64,000 bases of DNA. It comes from Breoghania sp. (lineage in GTDB: Bacteria; Pseudomonadota; Alphaproteobacteria; Rhizobiales; Stappiaceae). The notes below the pieces were generated by a model, which had not been told where the DNA came from, made no database searches, and was given only the letters and a program-made list of their open reading frames with translations. Each line of letters opens with the position of its first letter. Position 1 is the stretch's first letter. Made by a program: the position numbers and the translations under genes. Positions 7,796 through 16,683 of this stretch are shown here, piece after piece. The stretch spans positions 1,736,001-1,800,000 of the forward strand of contig NZ_OY771475.1 in NCBI RefSeq assembly GCF_963674635.1, in the 5' to 3' direction.

Positions 7796-9349
7796 ATGCA
7801 CGTCGACCACTACGCATCGACCGCAGAAAAAACGGCGCAGAACAGCCTGCGCGCCGGACGACGGCGCGCGGTTTCGCGCACCGTCAAATCCGCGCGCGAG
7901 CAGCTTGGCAATTCCTCGGGCATGCGCGCCGATTTCGATTACGAACTCGCGCTCATCTTCGCCAAGACGCGTATCTCCGCGACATTCGCCGTCCCCGCCT
8001 TTGCGCTGATCATCACCACCATCTGCCATTTCTGGCTCGGCGGGTTCATGATCATCGGCTGGTTCGGCGCGGTGATGCTGGCGCATATGCTCCAGCTTTC
8101 GATGGCACGCCGTTTCGAGAAAGCACCGATCGCAGGCATCGATCTGAAACGCTGGCGGCGTCACTTCATCATGGGCGATTTCCTGCAAGGGCTCGCCTGG
8201 GCATCGCTCATGATGCTTCAGATCGGGGGCGTTCCCGAGCATTTCGAGGTTTTCCAATTCGCCACCGTTCTCGTCATCGTCGCGATGATGACCATGTTGT
8301 CATCGAACATTCCCGGCGCACTTTATGCCGCAACGGTGCCTGTCACCGCAGCCATGACCTTCGTGTTCCTGCAACCCAGCGCGCCGATCTTCTTCGCCAT
8401 GGGCGGCATGGGGATCGGAGCACAGATCTTCTTCGCGATCCTCGGCCATCGCCTGTTCTCTTCCAATGTGATGATGCTGGAATTCCGGGCGCAGAAGGAC
8501 GAGCTCATCATTGAGCTTGAGCAGGCCAAGGCGGTGAGCGATGACAGTCGCAGACGCGCGGAGGAAGCCAATCTCGCCAAATCGCGTTTCCTGGCCACGA
8601 TGAGCCATGAGCTTCGGACCCCGCTCAACGCCATTCTCGGGTTTTCCGAAGTGCTCAAGAACGAGGTTCTGGGGCCGCTGGAGAACAAGACCTACCGCGA
8701 ATATGCGGGGGACATCCACACCTCCGGACAGCATTTGCTGAACCTCATCAACGAGATCCTCGATCTGTCGCGCATCGAGGCGGGTCGTTACGACTTGCAC
8801 GAGGAGGCGATCCAGCTTCCCTATCTGGTGGAGGATTGCATCCACCTGATCAAGCTGCGCGCCAAGAACAAGGGCCTGACCATCACCGATCAGTTCCAGG
8901 AGGGACTGCCGAAGCTGTGGGCGGACGAACGCGCCATCCGGCAGGTGGTGCTGAACCTTCTGTCGAATGCGGTGAAGTTCACGCCGAGCGGCGGGGAAGT
9001 CAGCGTCAAGGCAGGATGGACCGCAGGCGGCGGCCAGTACGTGATGGTGCGCGACAACGGCCCCGGCATTCCGGCGGACGAGATCCCGGTGGTGCTGGAA
9101 GCTTTCGGTCAGGGATCTCTGGCGATCAAGAGCGCTGAACAGGGCACAGGCCTTGGCCTTCCCATCGTCCAGGCTCTGATGAACATGCATGGCGGCAAGC
9201 TGGAACTGAAATCCAAGCTGCGCGAAGGCACCGAGGCGATCATCACCTTCCCGCGCTCGCGCGTACTGGAAGAGATGCCCGCCATGGAGCCGACCTATCG
9301 CCCGACGGCTGGCCCCAATACCGGTTCCGGCATGAAAAGGGCATCCTAG
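7796..9349 (+). CDS. Membrane sensor histidine kinase with PleC/DivJ-type H-box
   Basis: A 517-residue kinase. A charged N-terminal tail (1-55) precedes a membrane region of about six helices (56-220), then a coiled linker (230-262), HisKA and HATPase domains. The phosphoacceptor is H271 in FLATMSHELRTPLNAILG. N391 lies in the N-box (NLLSNAVKF), DNGPG is at 420-424, and TGLGLPIV is the G2 box. The H-box closely resembles those of the Caulobacter cell-cycle kinases PleC and DivJ, whose partner is DivK/PleD. No response regulator is adjacent. There is no periplasmic sensor domain, so sensing would be through the membrane helices. An alternative start at 7922 (M43) would remove the basic tail. 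Confidence 0.85.
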   Translation: MHVDHYASTAEKTAQNSLRAGRRRAVSRTVKSAREQLGNSSGMRADFDYELALIFAKTRISATFAVPAFALIITTICHFWLGGFMIIGWFGAVMLAHMLQLSMARRFEKAPIAGIDLKRWRRHFIMGDFLQGLAWASLMMLQIGGVPEHFEVFQFATVLVIVAMMTMLSSNIPGALYAATVPVTAAMTFVFLQPSAPIFFAMGGMGIGAQIFFAILGHRLFSSNVMMLEFRAQKDELIIELEQAKAVSDDSRRRAEEANLAKSRFLATMSHELRTPLNAILGFSEVLKNEVLGPLENKTYREYAGDIHTSGQHLLNLINEILDLSRIEAGRYDLHEEAIQLPYLVEDCIHLIKLRAKNKGLTITDQFQEGLPKLWADERAIRQVVLNLLSNAVKFTPSGGEVSVKAGWTAGGGQYVMVRDNGPGIPADEIPVVLEAFGQGSLAIKSAEQGTGLGLPIVQALMNMHGGKLELKSKLREGTEAIITFPRSRVLEEMPAMEPTYRPTAGPNTGSGMKRAS

Positions 9350-9375
9350 GACGCCTTTTTCAGGCTCTGTCGGCC

Positions 9376-10401
9376 TCAACGCGGCTTGCTGACGCCTGCC
9401 ATCTCGAAGGTCGCCATGCCTTCATGCGCCTGAGCTGCCGCCTTTACCAGCCCCATCGCAAGGGCGGCGCCCACACCTTCCCCCATGTGCAGGCCAAGAT
9501 CGAGCAAGGGCTTCTTGCCCATGATTTCCAACGCACGGACATGCCCCGGCTCACTCGTGACATGGGCGAAGAGGCAGTGATCGAGCGACGAGGGATCCAT
9601 CGCATGAAGGACGGCGGCGGCAGCCGTCGCCACGAAGCCGTCGATGATCACGGGTACGCGCTGGAGACGGCCGGCGAGGATCGCGCCCGCCATGGCCGCA
9701 ATTTCGCGCCCGCCAAGGCGACGGAGAACCTCCAGAGGATCGGAGAGCGCACCTTCATTGCGCGCGACCGCGGCAGCGACGAGTTCGGCCTTTCGGCCAA
9801 CGCCCTGCGCATCCACGCCGCTGCCCGGCCCGACCCAGTCGCCCGCCGCACCGCCGAAAAGCGCATGCAGGATGGCGGAGGCAACAGTCGTGCTGGCGAT
9901 GCCGACATCGCCGACGGCCAGAAGATCGATACCGCCCGCCACGGCTTCCATGCCATAGGCCATGGTGGCGGCACAGGTCTTCTCGTCCATCGCCGCGTCA
10001 CGGGTGATATCGTTGGTGGGATATTCAAGCGCCAACTCGAAAACCTTCAGGCCCAGATCGTGGGCGATGCAGATCTGGTTGACCGCGGCGCCTCCGGCGG
10101 CAAAATTGGCGACCGTCTGGTGGGTCACCTCCTGCGGGAAAGCCGAAACGCCCTGATCGGCGACCCCGTGATTGCCAGCAAAGATCGCGACCAGCGGGCG
10201 GGTGATCTTTGGTTGCTGCGCCCCCTGCCATGCGGCCAGCCAGGCCACGATGTCTTCCAGCCGCCCCAGCCCGCCCGCCGGCTTGGCAAGCTGTGCCTCT
10301 CGCTCGCGCACCACCTTCACTGCCGCCGTGTCCGGCCCGAGCAATTCGGAAAACAGGTTTCGGATGTCGTCGAATGGCAACCCGGTGGAGGTGTGCGGCA
10401 T
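9376..10401 (-). CDS. cobT: Nicotinate-nucleotide-dimethylbenzimidazole phosphoribosyltransferase
   Basis: A 341-residue CobT (CobU in Pseudomonas nomenclature). It makes alpha-ribazole phosphate from nicotinate mononucleotide and dimethylbenzimidazole, building the lower ligand of cobalamin. The N-terminal AKPAGGLGRLE, the AGNHGV segment, GVGDVGIAST-like residues and the C-terminal HMGEG with catalytic E308 are all in place. GGAG precedes the ATG at about 7 bases. It stands alone, without cobS or cobC next to it. I looked for a B12-box upstream and saw none. A hairpin at 10478-10502 lies upstream of its likely promoter. Confidence 0.95.
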   Translation of the reverse strand: MPHTSTGLPFDDIRNLFSELLGPDTAAVKVVREREAQLAKPAGGLGRLEDIVAWLAAWQGAQQPKITRPLVAIFAGNHGVADQGVSAFPQEVTHQTVANFAAGGAAVNQICIAHDLGLKVFELALEYPTNDITRDAAMDEKTCAATMAYGMEAVAGGIDLLAVGDVGIASTTVASAILHALFGGAAGDWVGPGSGVDAQGVGRKAELVAAAVARNEGALSDPLEVLRRLGGREIAAMAGAILAGRLQRVPVIIDGFVATAAAAVLHAMDPSSLDHCLFAHVTSEPGHVRALEIMGKKPLLDLGLHMGEGVGAALAMGLVKAAAQAHEGMATFEMAGVSKPR

Positions 10402-10477
10402 GGGAGGTCTCCGGCTCGAATGGACGAGGTCTGAATAGGTTTTGGCAGATCTATAAACCGCGCAATGTCAAATACAA

Positions 10478-10502
10478 GCGCCGTTCCTGTTACAGGAGGC
10501 GC
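10478..10502. other. Bulged inverted repeat upstream of cobT
   Basis: GCGCC (10478-10482) pairs with GGCGC (10498-10502), and TCCTG (10485-10489) with CAGGA (10493-10497), with a TTA loop and a two-base bulge. There is no following T tract on either strand. It lies in the 316-bp gap between cobT and the divergent lipoprotein gene, in which nothing else is evident. A regulatory role is possible but unproved. Confidence 0.4.
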
Positions 10503-10717
10503 GAGGGAAGGTTTCAACCAGACGATCCGAGCATTGCCATTTTCGACAGGCCTGTGACGGGATCGTAACAGTGCGCGGGAAAAGGCATACTGCCAGCGCC
10601 AATCACTTCTTTCGCAACAAGGTTTCCATAATCCATGCGATAGAGTTCAGCCTTCTGCATTCCTTTCCGGCCCTCACCTTTGAAGAGCCTGAACGCAACG
10701 CCCGGTCCAAAGATCGA

Positions 10718-11896
10718 ATGAACACAGTCAGCGCATCCCGTTCCAGCCTGATCCGGCGATCTTTCGTCGTGTTGGCGACCGCCCTTCTGCTGGCCGGGTG
10801 CGCCACGCGGCCCGGGCCAGGCTCGCTCAAGATCTCGCAAGAGGCGGAAGGCTCCGCGCGCGACCACAAGATCATCATCGCAACCACCCGCCAGCGCGCC
10901 ACCGTATCGGGAACCTATTTCACCAACGAGCGCGCCGACGAGCTGGACTTCGCAACGGCGACCGTTTCGGTGCCCCCCGCCCACAAGCCGGGACAGATCG
11001 AATGGCCTAGCGTGCCGCCGGGAGATCCGGCAACCGACTTCACCTTGCGCTCTGCCGGTTATCTGAAAGACCGCACCGCATTCCGGGCCGAAATGCGCAA
11101 GGAACTGGCCAAGCGCAAGCCGGGCAACCGGCGCGCCTTCCTGTTTGTCCACGGGTACAACACGCGCTTTCCCGAGGCACTCTACCGGTTCACGCAAGTT
11201 GTCGATGATGCGCAGGTGCCGAGCGTGCCGGTTCTATTCACCTGGGCTTCGGGTGGAGCGGTGACCGACTATGTCTATGACATCAACAGCGCCCAGATCG
11301 CACGCGATGCACTGGAACAGACATTGCGGGATCTGGCAGCCTCCGGAGCGGAGCGGATCGACATCCTCGCGCATTCCATGGGCACCTATCTGCTTCTGGA
11401 AACCCTGCGCCAAATCTCGATTTCGCCACATGGGTTTTCGCGCGACAGGTTCGGCACAATCGCGCTGGCAGCTCCCGATATCGATATCGACCTGTTCAAG
11501 CAGCAGCTTCAGCGCACCGGCAGGCCCGAAAAGCCGTTCCTGATCCTCGTTTCGCGCGACGACCGCGCATTGCGCGCCTCCAGTCTGATCAGCGGCGGCA
11601 AACAGCGGGTTGGTCGCTATGAGAACCCTGAAGAACTGGCGGAACTCGGTGCCATCGTCATCGACCTGACGGATCTGGAGGGCGACAGCGCAAATCACTC
11701 CAAGTTTGCCGAGATAGCCCTGATTGCGCCCAATCTGAGTGCCGCTTTGGTGCACAGTCGGCTGGGCGACAACGTGGAGCAGCCATCGCCCACGGGCGGC
11801 AAGGTTGGCGACCTGATCGGGCGTGGCGCAAATGTCGTTCTCACGGTTCCAAAGGCCATCCTCAGCGCGCCCATACAAATCTTCGGTGCCCGATAG
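10718..11896 (+). CDS. Alpha/beta-hydrolase lipoprotein (DUF900 type)
   Basis: A 392-residue predicted lipoprotein. The signal peptide ends in a lipobox LLAGC with Cys28 as the acylation site. The hydrolase domain follows, with oxyanion strand FLFVHGYNTRF (about 142-151) and nucleophile elbow AHSMG with Ser220. This matches the DUF900 family of esterase-like proteins, whose substrate is unknown. The start at 10718 is chosen because it places the signal peptide at the N terminus; an in-frame extension to 10571 would bury it. No strong Shine-Dalgarno is visible. The gene is divergent from cobT. Confidence 0.8.
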   Translation: MNTVSASRSSLIRRSFVVLATALLLAGCATRPGPGSLKISQEAEGSARDHKIIIATTRQRATVSGTYFTNERADELDFATATVSVPPAHKPGQIEWPSVPPGDPATDFTLRSAGYLKDRTAFRAEMRKELAKRKPGNRRAFLFVHGYNTRFPEALYRFTQVVDDAQVPSVPVLFTWASGGAVTDYVYDINSAQIARDALEQTLRDLAASGAERIDILAHSMGTYLLLETLRQISISPHGFSRDRFGTIALAAPDIDIDLFKQQLQRTGRPEKPFLILVSRDDRALRASSLISGGKQRVGRYENPEELAELGAIVIDLTDLEGDSANHSKFAEIALIAPNLSAALVHSRLGDNVEQPSPTGGKVGDLIGRGANVVLTVPKAILSAPIQIFGAR

Positions 11897-12028
11897 GAGG
11901 TGGCGCAAGGGCCGTCTTCACGCGCATGCAAAGGCATGACGAGGCATGAGGATGCTTGCCTTGACGGCTGCCGGACTTATCTTTGGTGGGCCGCATCACC
12001 CGAGTGACGGGTGCGACAAGGAGCCGGA

Positions 12029-12223
12029 ATGCCTTTGAAAACCGCCATCAAGACCCCCTGCACCTCCGTCTGCTCCCTGGCGCCGGAAAGCGGGCTGTGC
12101 CGGGGCTGCGGGCGCTCTCGCGAGGAGATCGCAGGCTGGATCCGCATGAGCGACGCCGAACGCGACCGGATCATGGCGGTGTTGCCGGAGAGACTGGCGA
12201 AGATGGAAGGGATCGGCGCATGA
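12029..12223 (+). CDS. DUF1289 small cysteine-rich protein
   Basis: A 64-residue protein beginning MPLKTAIKTPCTSVC. Four cysteines in a C-x3-C-x8-C-x2-C pattern (CTSVC through CRGC) followed by the R-x-x-x-E-I-x-x-W motif are the DUF1289 signature; the cysteines may bind metal. AAGGAG at 12016-12021 fixes the ATG. Its stop overlaps the start of the membrane aspartic protease in an ATGA junction, so the two are translationally coupled. Function is unknown. Confidence 0.8.
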   Translation: MPLKTAIKTPCTSVCSLAPESGLCRGCGRSREEIAGWIRMSDAERDRIMAVLPERLAKMEGIGA

Positions 12224-12945
12224 ACCGTCCCGGCCCGGGCAATTTCCTCCGGTTGCTCATGCTTCTCGTGCTCGCCGCCATCATCGCGGGCTCTGCCATC
12301 TATTTCTTTGCCTTCTGGGACCCGGCGGAAGTCACCGACGTAACGCTGGACCGCTCGGGGCCGGCCTTCGTGAAGCTCGCAATCATCGGCCTTGTCCTAG
12401 GGGCCAGCATGATTTTTGCCCGGCCGCGACTGGGCGAGATCCTCAACGCGGTCATCCTGTGGGGCGGGTTGGGGCTTGTCCTCATCGCCGGGTATTCCAT
12501 GCGCTACGAACTGGAGGACATGGCCTACCGGGTGATGGGCTCCCTGATGCCTGGCATGGCGGTGGAACAGGGCGACGGCACCGTGGCGCTGGCGCGTGAC
12601 CGGTCCGGTCACTACGTGGTGGATGCCACGGTAAACGGCGCATCGGTGCGCTTTCTGGTCGATACCGGCGCGAGCATGGTGACGCTCTCGGCCCGCGATG
12701 CCCGCGCCGCCGGGATCGATGTGAACAGCCTGCATTTTGGCGCGGTTGTCTCCACCGCCAACGGGCGTTCGCAGGTAGCCCCGGTTCGGATCTCACGCCT
12801 GAATATCGCAGGCGCCTCGCTCACCAACCTGCGCGCCTTCGTGGCCCGCGACGGCATGCTCGACACCAGCCTGTTCGGCATGAACGCGCTTGATCGCTTT
12901 TCCTCATGGCGCGTTGAGGGCGGTCGGATGATCCTCGTCCCCTGA
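12220..12945 (+). CDS. Membrane-anchored retropepsin-like aspartic protease (TIGR02281 type)
   Basis: A 241-residue protein with three N-terminal membrane helices (about 10-32, 50-68 and 73-93), then a single pepsin-like domain facing the periplasm. The catalytic motif is FLVDTGAS with D148; a retroviral-type enzyme of this clan must dimerise to form the active site. The substrate is unknown. It starts within the last codons of the DUF1289 gene (ATGA overlap), and the pair is a recurring arrangement in alphaproteobacteria as far as I recall. Active-site motif and topology are clear; role is not. Confidence 0.82.
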   Translation: MNRPGPGNFLRLLMLLVLAAIIAGSAIYFFAFWDPAEVTDVTLDRSGPAFVKLAIIGLVLGASMIFARPRLGEILNAVILWGGLGLVLIAGYSMRYELEDMAYRVMGSLMPGMAVEQGDGTVALARDRSGHYVVDATVNGASVRFLVDTGASMVTLSARDARAAGIDVNSLHFGAVVSTANGRSQVAPVRISRLNIAGASLTNLRAFVARDGMLDTSLFGMNALDRFSSWRVEGGRMILVP

Positions 12946-12959
12946 CCGCAGAGACAAGC

Positions 12960-13790
12960 TCAGCCCCACAGGCTCCACGCAAAGCGGGCCGAAACCGTCA
13001 GCAGGAAAACGCCGAAGCAGATTTCCAGCACCCGCTTGGGCAACGCATGGGCCACGCGGACACCCACCGGCGCGGCAAAGAAGGTGACCGGAATGACCAA
13101 CGCCACGCCGAGCAGGTTGATATAGCCCAGAGAGAACGGCGGAAGCTCTGGCTCGCCCCAGCCTGCGATGATCAGACCGATGGTGCCGGGGATCGAAATC
13201 AGGATACCGACGCCCGAGGACGTCGCAACCGCCTGATGGATCGGGCGGCCGAAAAGCGTCATGAAGGTGTTGTTCATGACGCCGCCACCGACGCCCATCA
13301 TGGTGGAGAAGAAGCCCATCAGCGCCCCGCAGATCGCGCGCACCGGATTGCCGGGGATTTCGTTTCCGATCCGCCAGCTTTCGCGGTTGAAGAGCATGCG
13401 GATGGCGATGATGAGCGCCACGAAGGCGAAGATGCCCTTCAGTTCCGCGCCCGAGACATAGGCCGCGACAAAGCTGGCGATGATCGCGCCCGCAGGCACC
13501 GGGATGATCCAGCTTCTCAAAAGCGCGATATCCACCGCACCGCGCGCCCTGTGCGCCATGAAGGAGCGGATGGAGGTGGGCACCACGATGCCGAGCGAGG
13601 TCGCGATCGAGATATGCATGCAGACTGAGGGATCGACGCCGAAGATGGTCAGGAACTGGTAGAGGGTCGGCACCAGAACCGCACCGCCGCCAATGCCAAA
13701 AACGCCGGCCAGAAACCCGGCGACCGCACCGGACGCCGCAAGCGTGGCCGCGAGGGCAAGCATGTACCCCCAGTCGATACTCTCAGTCAT
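12960..13790 (-). CDS. TSUP (TauE/SafE) family membrane exporter
   Basis: A 276-residue integral membrane protein with about eight helices and the two pseudo-repeats of the family: GxFGIGGGxVLVP near residues 29-42 and a second MMGVGGGVMNN near 164-175. TSUP proteins move sulfite, sulfoacetate or related anions. GGGGGGA just upstream supports the start. The neighbours do not reveal a substrate; the secreted sulfurtransferase is 7 kb away. It converges on the aspartic protease gene. Confidence 0.9.
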   Translation of the reverse strand: MTESIDWGYMLALAATLAASGAVAGFLAGVFGIGGGAVLVPTLYQFLTIFGVDPSVCMHISIATSLGIVVPTSIRSFMAHRARGAVDIALLRSWIIPVPAGAIIASFVAAYVSGAELKGIFAFVALIIAIRMLFNRESWRIGNEIPGNPVRAICGALMGFFSTMMGVGGGVMNNTFMTLFGRPIHQAVATSSGVGILISIPGTIGLIIAGWGEPELPPFSLGYINLLGVALVIPVTFFAAPVGVRVAHALPKRVLEICFGVFLLTVSARFAWSLWG

Positions 13791-13894
13791 GACAATCCCC
13801 CCAATGGACGCGCGAAACGTCCAGATGGCGCATCCCCCGCGATTGACCGTAAGGGTTCCTCCGCACCATCTCCCTGCGTCACTCTGTGGACGAT

Positions 13895-14890
13895 CTAGGC
13901 CTGCATGTCCAGCGCCACACGGTTGATACTGTCGAGTGCTGCACGCACGACCTCTAGCCCTGCGCCGGGTTTCACTGCCTCTTCAGAAAGAGTGCGCCGC
14001 CATTGGCGTGCGCCCGGAACGCCTTGAAACAGCCCGAGAATATGCCGCGTGATCTGATTGAGACGCGCGCCGCGCGCGAGTTCACCCTCGACATAGGGCA
14101 TGAAAGTTTCAACCGCGTGATAGGGGTCGGATACGGGGGCATCCTCTCCATAGAGCCTGCGGTCCACGTCTCCCAAAACGCCCGGATCGTGATAGGCGGC
14201 GCGCCCCATCATCACGCCATCGACATGCGCGAGATGCGCCTCCGCCTCATCGAGCGTGGCGATGCCGCCATTGATACCGATCCAGACATGGGGAAGCCGC
14301 GCCTTCAGGCGGTAGACGCGGTCATAATCGAGCGGCGGGATATCCCGGTTTTCCTTGGGGCTCAGCCCCTTCAGCCACGCCTTGCGGGCATGAACCCACA
14401 ACGCATCGACGTCAGCGGCAACCACCGCATCGGCCAGGGCATCGAGGGCGGGTTCCGGGTCCTGTTCGTCAACGCCGATGCGGCATTTGACGGTGACGGG
14501 AATGGAGACAACCCGCTTCATCGCGGCCACGCATTCGGCAACCAGATCCGGCTCCAGCATCAGGCACGCCCCGAAGCGACCCGACTGCACGCGATCGGAG
14601 GGGCAGCCGACATTGAGGTTCACCTCGTCATAGCCCCAGTCCTCGACGATGCGCGCGGCCTTGGCGAGTTCCTCCGGTTCCGAGCCGCCGAGCTGGCAGG
14701 CGATCGGGTGTTCGATATCGGAAAAGCCGAGCAGGCGCTGGCGATCGCCGTGGATGACCGCCGGGCTCGTGACCATTTCCGTATAGAGCAGGGTGCGCCG
14801 GGTGAGCTGACGATGAAAGACCCGGCAATGCCTGTCGGTCCAGTCCATCATGGGCGCAACGGCGCATTTGTGAGCTTGGTATTTCGCCAT
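13895..14890 (-). CDS. dusA: tRNA-dihydrouridine(20/20a) synthase
   Basis: A 331-residue FMN flavoprotein that reduces uridines 20/20a in the tRNA D-loop using NADPH. The N-terminal CAVAPMMDWTDRHCR is the DusA form of the FMN-binding start. The catalytic cysteine is about C96 in LNVGCPSDRVQSG, and MMGRAAYHDP is the late phosphate-binding motif. The ATG at 14890 gives the typical DusA N terminus; an upstream ATG at 14944 would add 18 unmatched residues. GAGG lies at a reasonable distance before it. It is monocistronic here. Confidence 0.95.
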   Translation of the reverse strand: MAKYQAHKCAVAPMMDWTDRHCRVFHRQLTRRTLLYTEMVTSPAVIHGDRQRLLGFSDIEHPIACQLGGSEPEELAKAARIVEDWGYDEVNLNVGCPSDRVQSGRFGACLMLEPDLVAECVAAMKRVVSIPVTVKCRIGVDEQDPEPALDALADAVVAADVDALWVHARKAWLKGLSPKENRDIPPLDYDRVYRLKARLPHVWIGINGGIATLDEAEAHLAHVDGVMMGRAAYHDPGVLGDVDRRLYGEDAPVSDPYHAVETFMPYVEGELARGARLNQITRHILGLFQGVPGARQWRRTLSEEAVKPGAGLEVVRAALDSINRVALDMQA

Positions 14891-15166
14891 TCCAGCCTCG
14901 TGTTTCGCGGCACACCCTAGAGCGCAACTAAGCCCGGATTGCAAGAGTGCGATCCCTCACCCGGCCTCATCCGCCAGCCTTTTGCCGCCTGAGACCCGAC
15001 GCAACGACGGGAACGCTTCGCAACCGTGGGCAACTTGGCGCAGCAACGCCTGCGGCCTCGAAAATCAGGACAGGCGGGGCTATCTTCGCCAGCAGACTGT
15101 CATACGAGAATGAGCCGCACCACAATGGTGCCATCAGCCTCGCGTTCGTGTTCACCGGAAACCGTC

Positions 15167-16522
15167 ATGCCGCTTTACTCCCCCCATGCCTATGATCACA
15201 CCAGGCCCGTCGGCTCCTACTGGGAAACGACCGTTCCCATGCAGGAACATGTCTATCCGGCCCTGGAAGGCGACGCGGTGGCTGATTTCGCCGTACTGGG
15301 CGGCGGCTATACGGGGCTGAACGCGGCCTTGCAGCTTGCAGGCGCACATGGCGCCGATGTCGCCCTGCTGGAAGGCGGAGATATCGGCTGGGGCGCATCC
15401 GGCCGCAATGGCGGATTTTGCTGCGTCGGTGGGTCCAAACATTCTCTTGGAGAGCTGGCGCGGAAGTTCGGTCAGAGCGGGGCTGCAGGCTTTCTCGATT
15501 ACCAGCGCCGCTCCATCGATCATGTGGCGGAGCTTCTGACTGCCCATGACATCGAGGCGGAAACCCATTCCGACGGCGAGTTGTGCCTCGCGCACCGGCC
15601 AAAGGCGATGCGCGAACTGGAGGACGAGGCGGCCTTTCTGCGCAAGACATTCGGTGTGGAGACGACGCTGCATTCGCGCAACGATCTGGCGGAAATGGGC
15701 GTGGCGGGGCCGGAATTCTTCGGCGGGGCGCAGCTTGATCAGGGCTTCGCGCTCAATCCCTTGAAATATGCCCTCGGCCTTGTCCGCGCAGCCAGCGCAG
15801 CGGGCGCTCGGATTTTCGCCAACAGCCAGGTCACCTCCATCACCCGTGAGGGGGACCGCTGGCGACTGGTCACATCGAATGGCACCCTGACGGCCCGCAA
15901 ACTGATCATGGCCACCAATGGATACCTTCAGGAAGAGGTGCCGGGCGCGCCGGGCAAGGCGCTTTCCGGGCGGCTGCTTCCGCTGCTCTCCTCGGTCCTC
16001 GTCACCCGTCCGTTGACGGTTGCCGAACAGGCGGCCCAAGGGTGGACCTCACCTCTCATGAGCTATGACAGCCGCCGGCTCCTCCATTATTTCCGGCTCA
16101 TGCCGGATGGACGGTTTCTCTTCGGCATGCGCGGCGGCACAGACACGACGCCTGAAAAGGATGCCGAGACCCGCAAAGAGATCCTGACCGACTTCCATCG
16201 CATGTTCCCGGCATGGCGGGAGGTCGATGTCACACATGTATGGTCGGGCTTCGTGTGCATGGCGGCGAGCCTCAATCCCTATGTCGGGCCGCTCGACGGA
16301 GCGCCCGATGCGTTCGCCGCCCTCGCCTATCACGGCAACGGTGTTGCCATGGGCTCGCTCAGCGGGGCGAACGTGGCGGATCTGGCGGCGGGCGCGATCA
16401 CGCGTAATGACATTCCGGCGGTCGCACGCGGGCCGCTCAGGCGTTTTCCCTTCCCCGCCTTGCGCAAGACCTATCTGAAGGCGGCCTACCAGTGGTATAC
16501 GCTGTGCGATGAAGTGATCTGA
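15167..16522 (+). CDS. FAD-dependent amine/amino-acid oxidoreductase (DAO, OrdL/PuuB-like)
   Basis: A 451-residue flavoprotein of the D-amino-acid oxidase superfamily. The dinucleotide fold is at residues 42-60 (AVLGGGYTGLNAAL). The segment GASGRNGGF, about 30 residues later, is typical of OrdL/PuuB proteins that oxidise gamma-glutamylputrescine or related amines. The C-terminal YHGNGVAMG completes the FAD site. The start at 15167 places the fold about 40 residues in, as in relatives; a longer reading to 15026 is unlikely. The substrate is not fixed by sequence and no other puu gene is nearby. Confidence 0.85.
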   Translation: MPLYSPHAYDHTRPVGSYWETTVPMQEHVYPALEGDAVADFAVLGGGYTGLNAALQLAGAHGADVALLEGGDIGWGASGRNGGFCCVGGSKHSLGELARKFGQSGAAGFLDYQRRSIDHVAELLTAHDIEAETHSDGELCLAHRPKAMRELEDEAAFLRKTFGVETTLHSRNDLAEMGVAGPEFFGGAQLDQGFALNPLKYALGLVRAASAAGARIFANSQVTSITREGDRWRLVTSNGTLTARKLIMATNGYLQEEVPGAPGKALSGRLLPLLSSVLVTRPLTVAEQAAQGWTSPLMSYDSRRLLHYFRLMPDGRFLFGMRGGTDTTPEKDAETRKEILTDFHRMFPAWREVDVTHVWSGFVCMAASLNPYVGPLDGAPDAFAALAYHGNGVAMGSLSGANVADLAAGAITRNDIPAVARGPLRRFPFPALRKTYLKAAYQWYTLCDEVI

Positions 16523-16683
16523 TCGGACGCATAGAGCCCCTTTCCGGATACAGGGCCATGGGCTCATCCGGCGGCATTGATCGCGCAACCTTCGCTTCCC
16601 ATTTGACAAGCGCCCGCATTTTGCGCCAAGCACGGCGCTTCACGCATTGCGCGCGGAAACAAGCACCTTAAAAAACGGCCGAC

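Noticed and set aside
10402..10717. Cobalamin riboswitch upstream of cobT
   Set aside because: No B12-box or conserved core was found on the minus strand; only a small hairpin is present, upstream of any likely transcription start.
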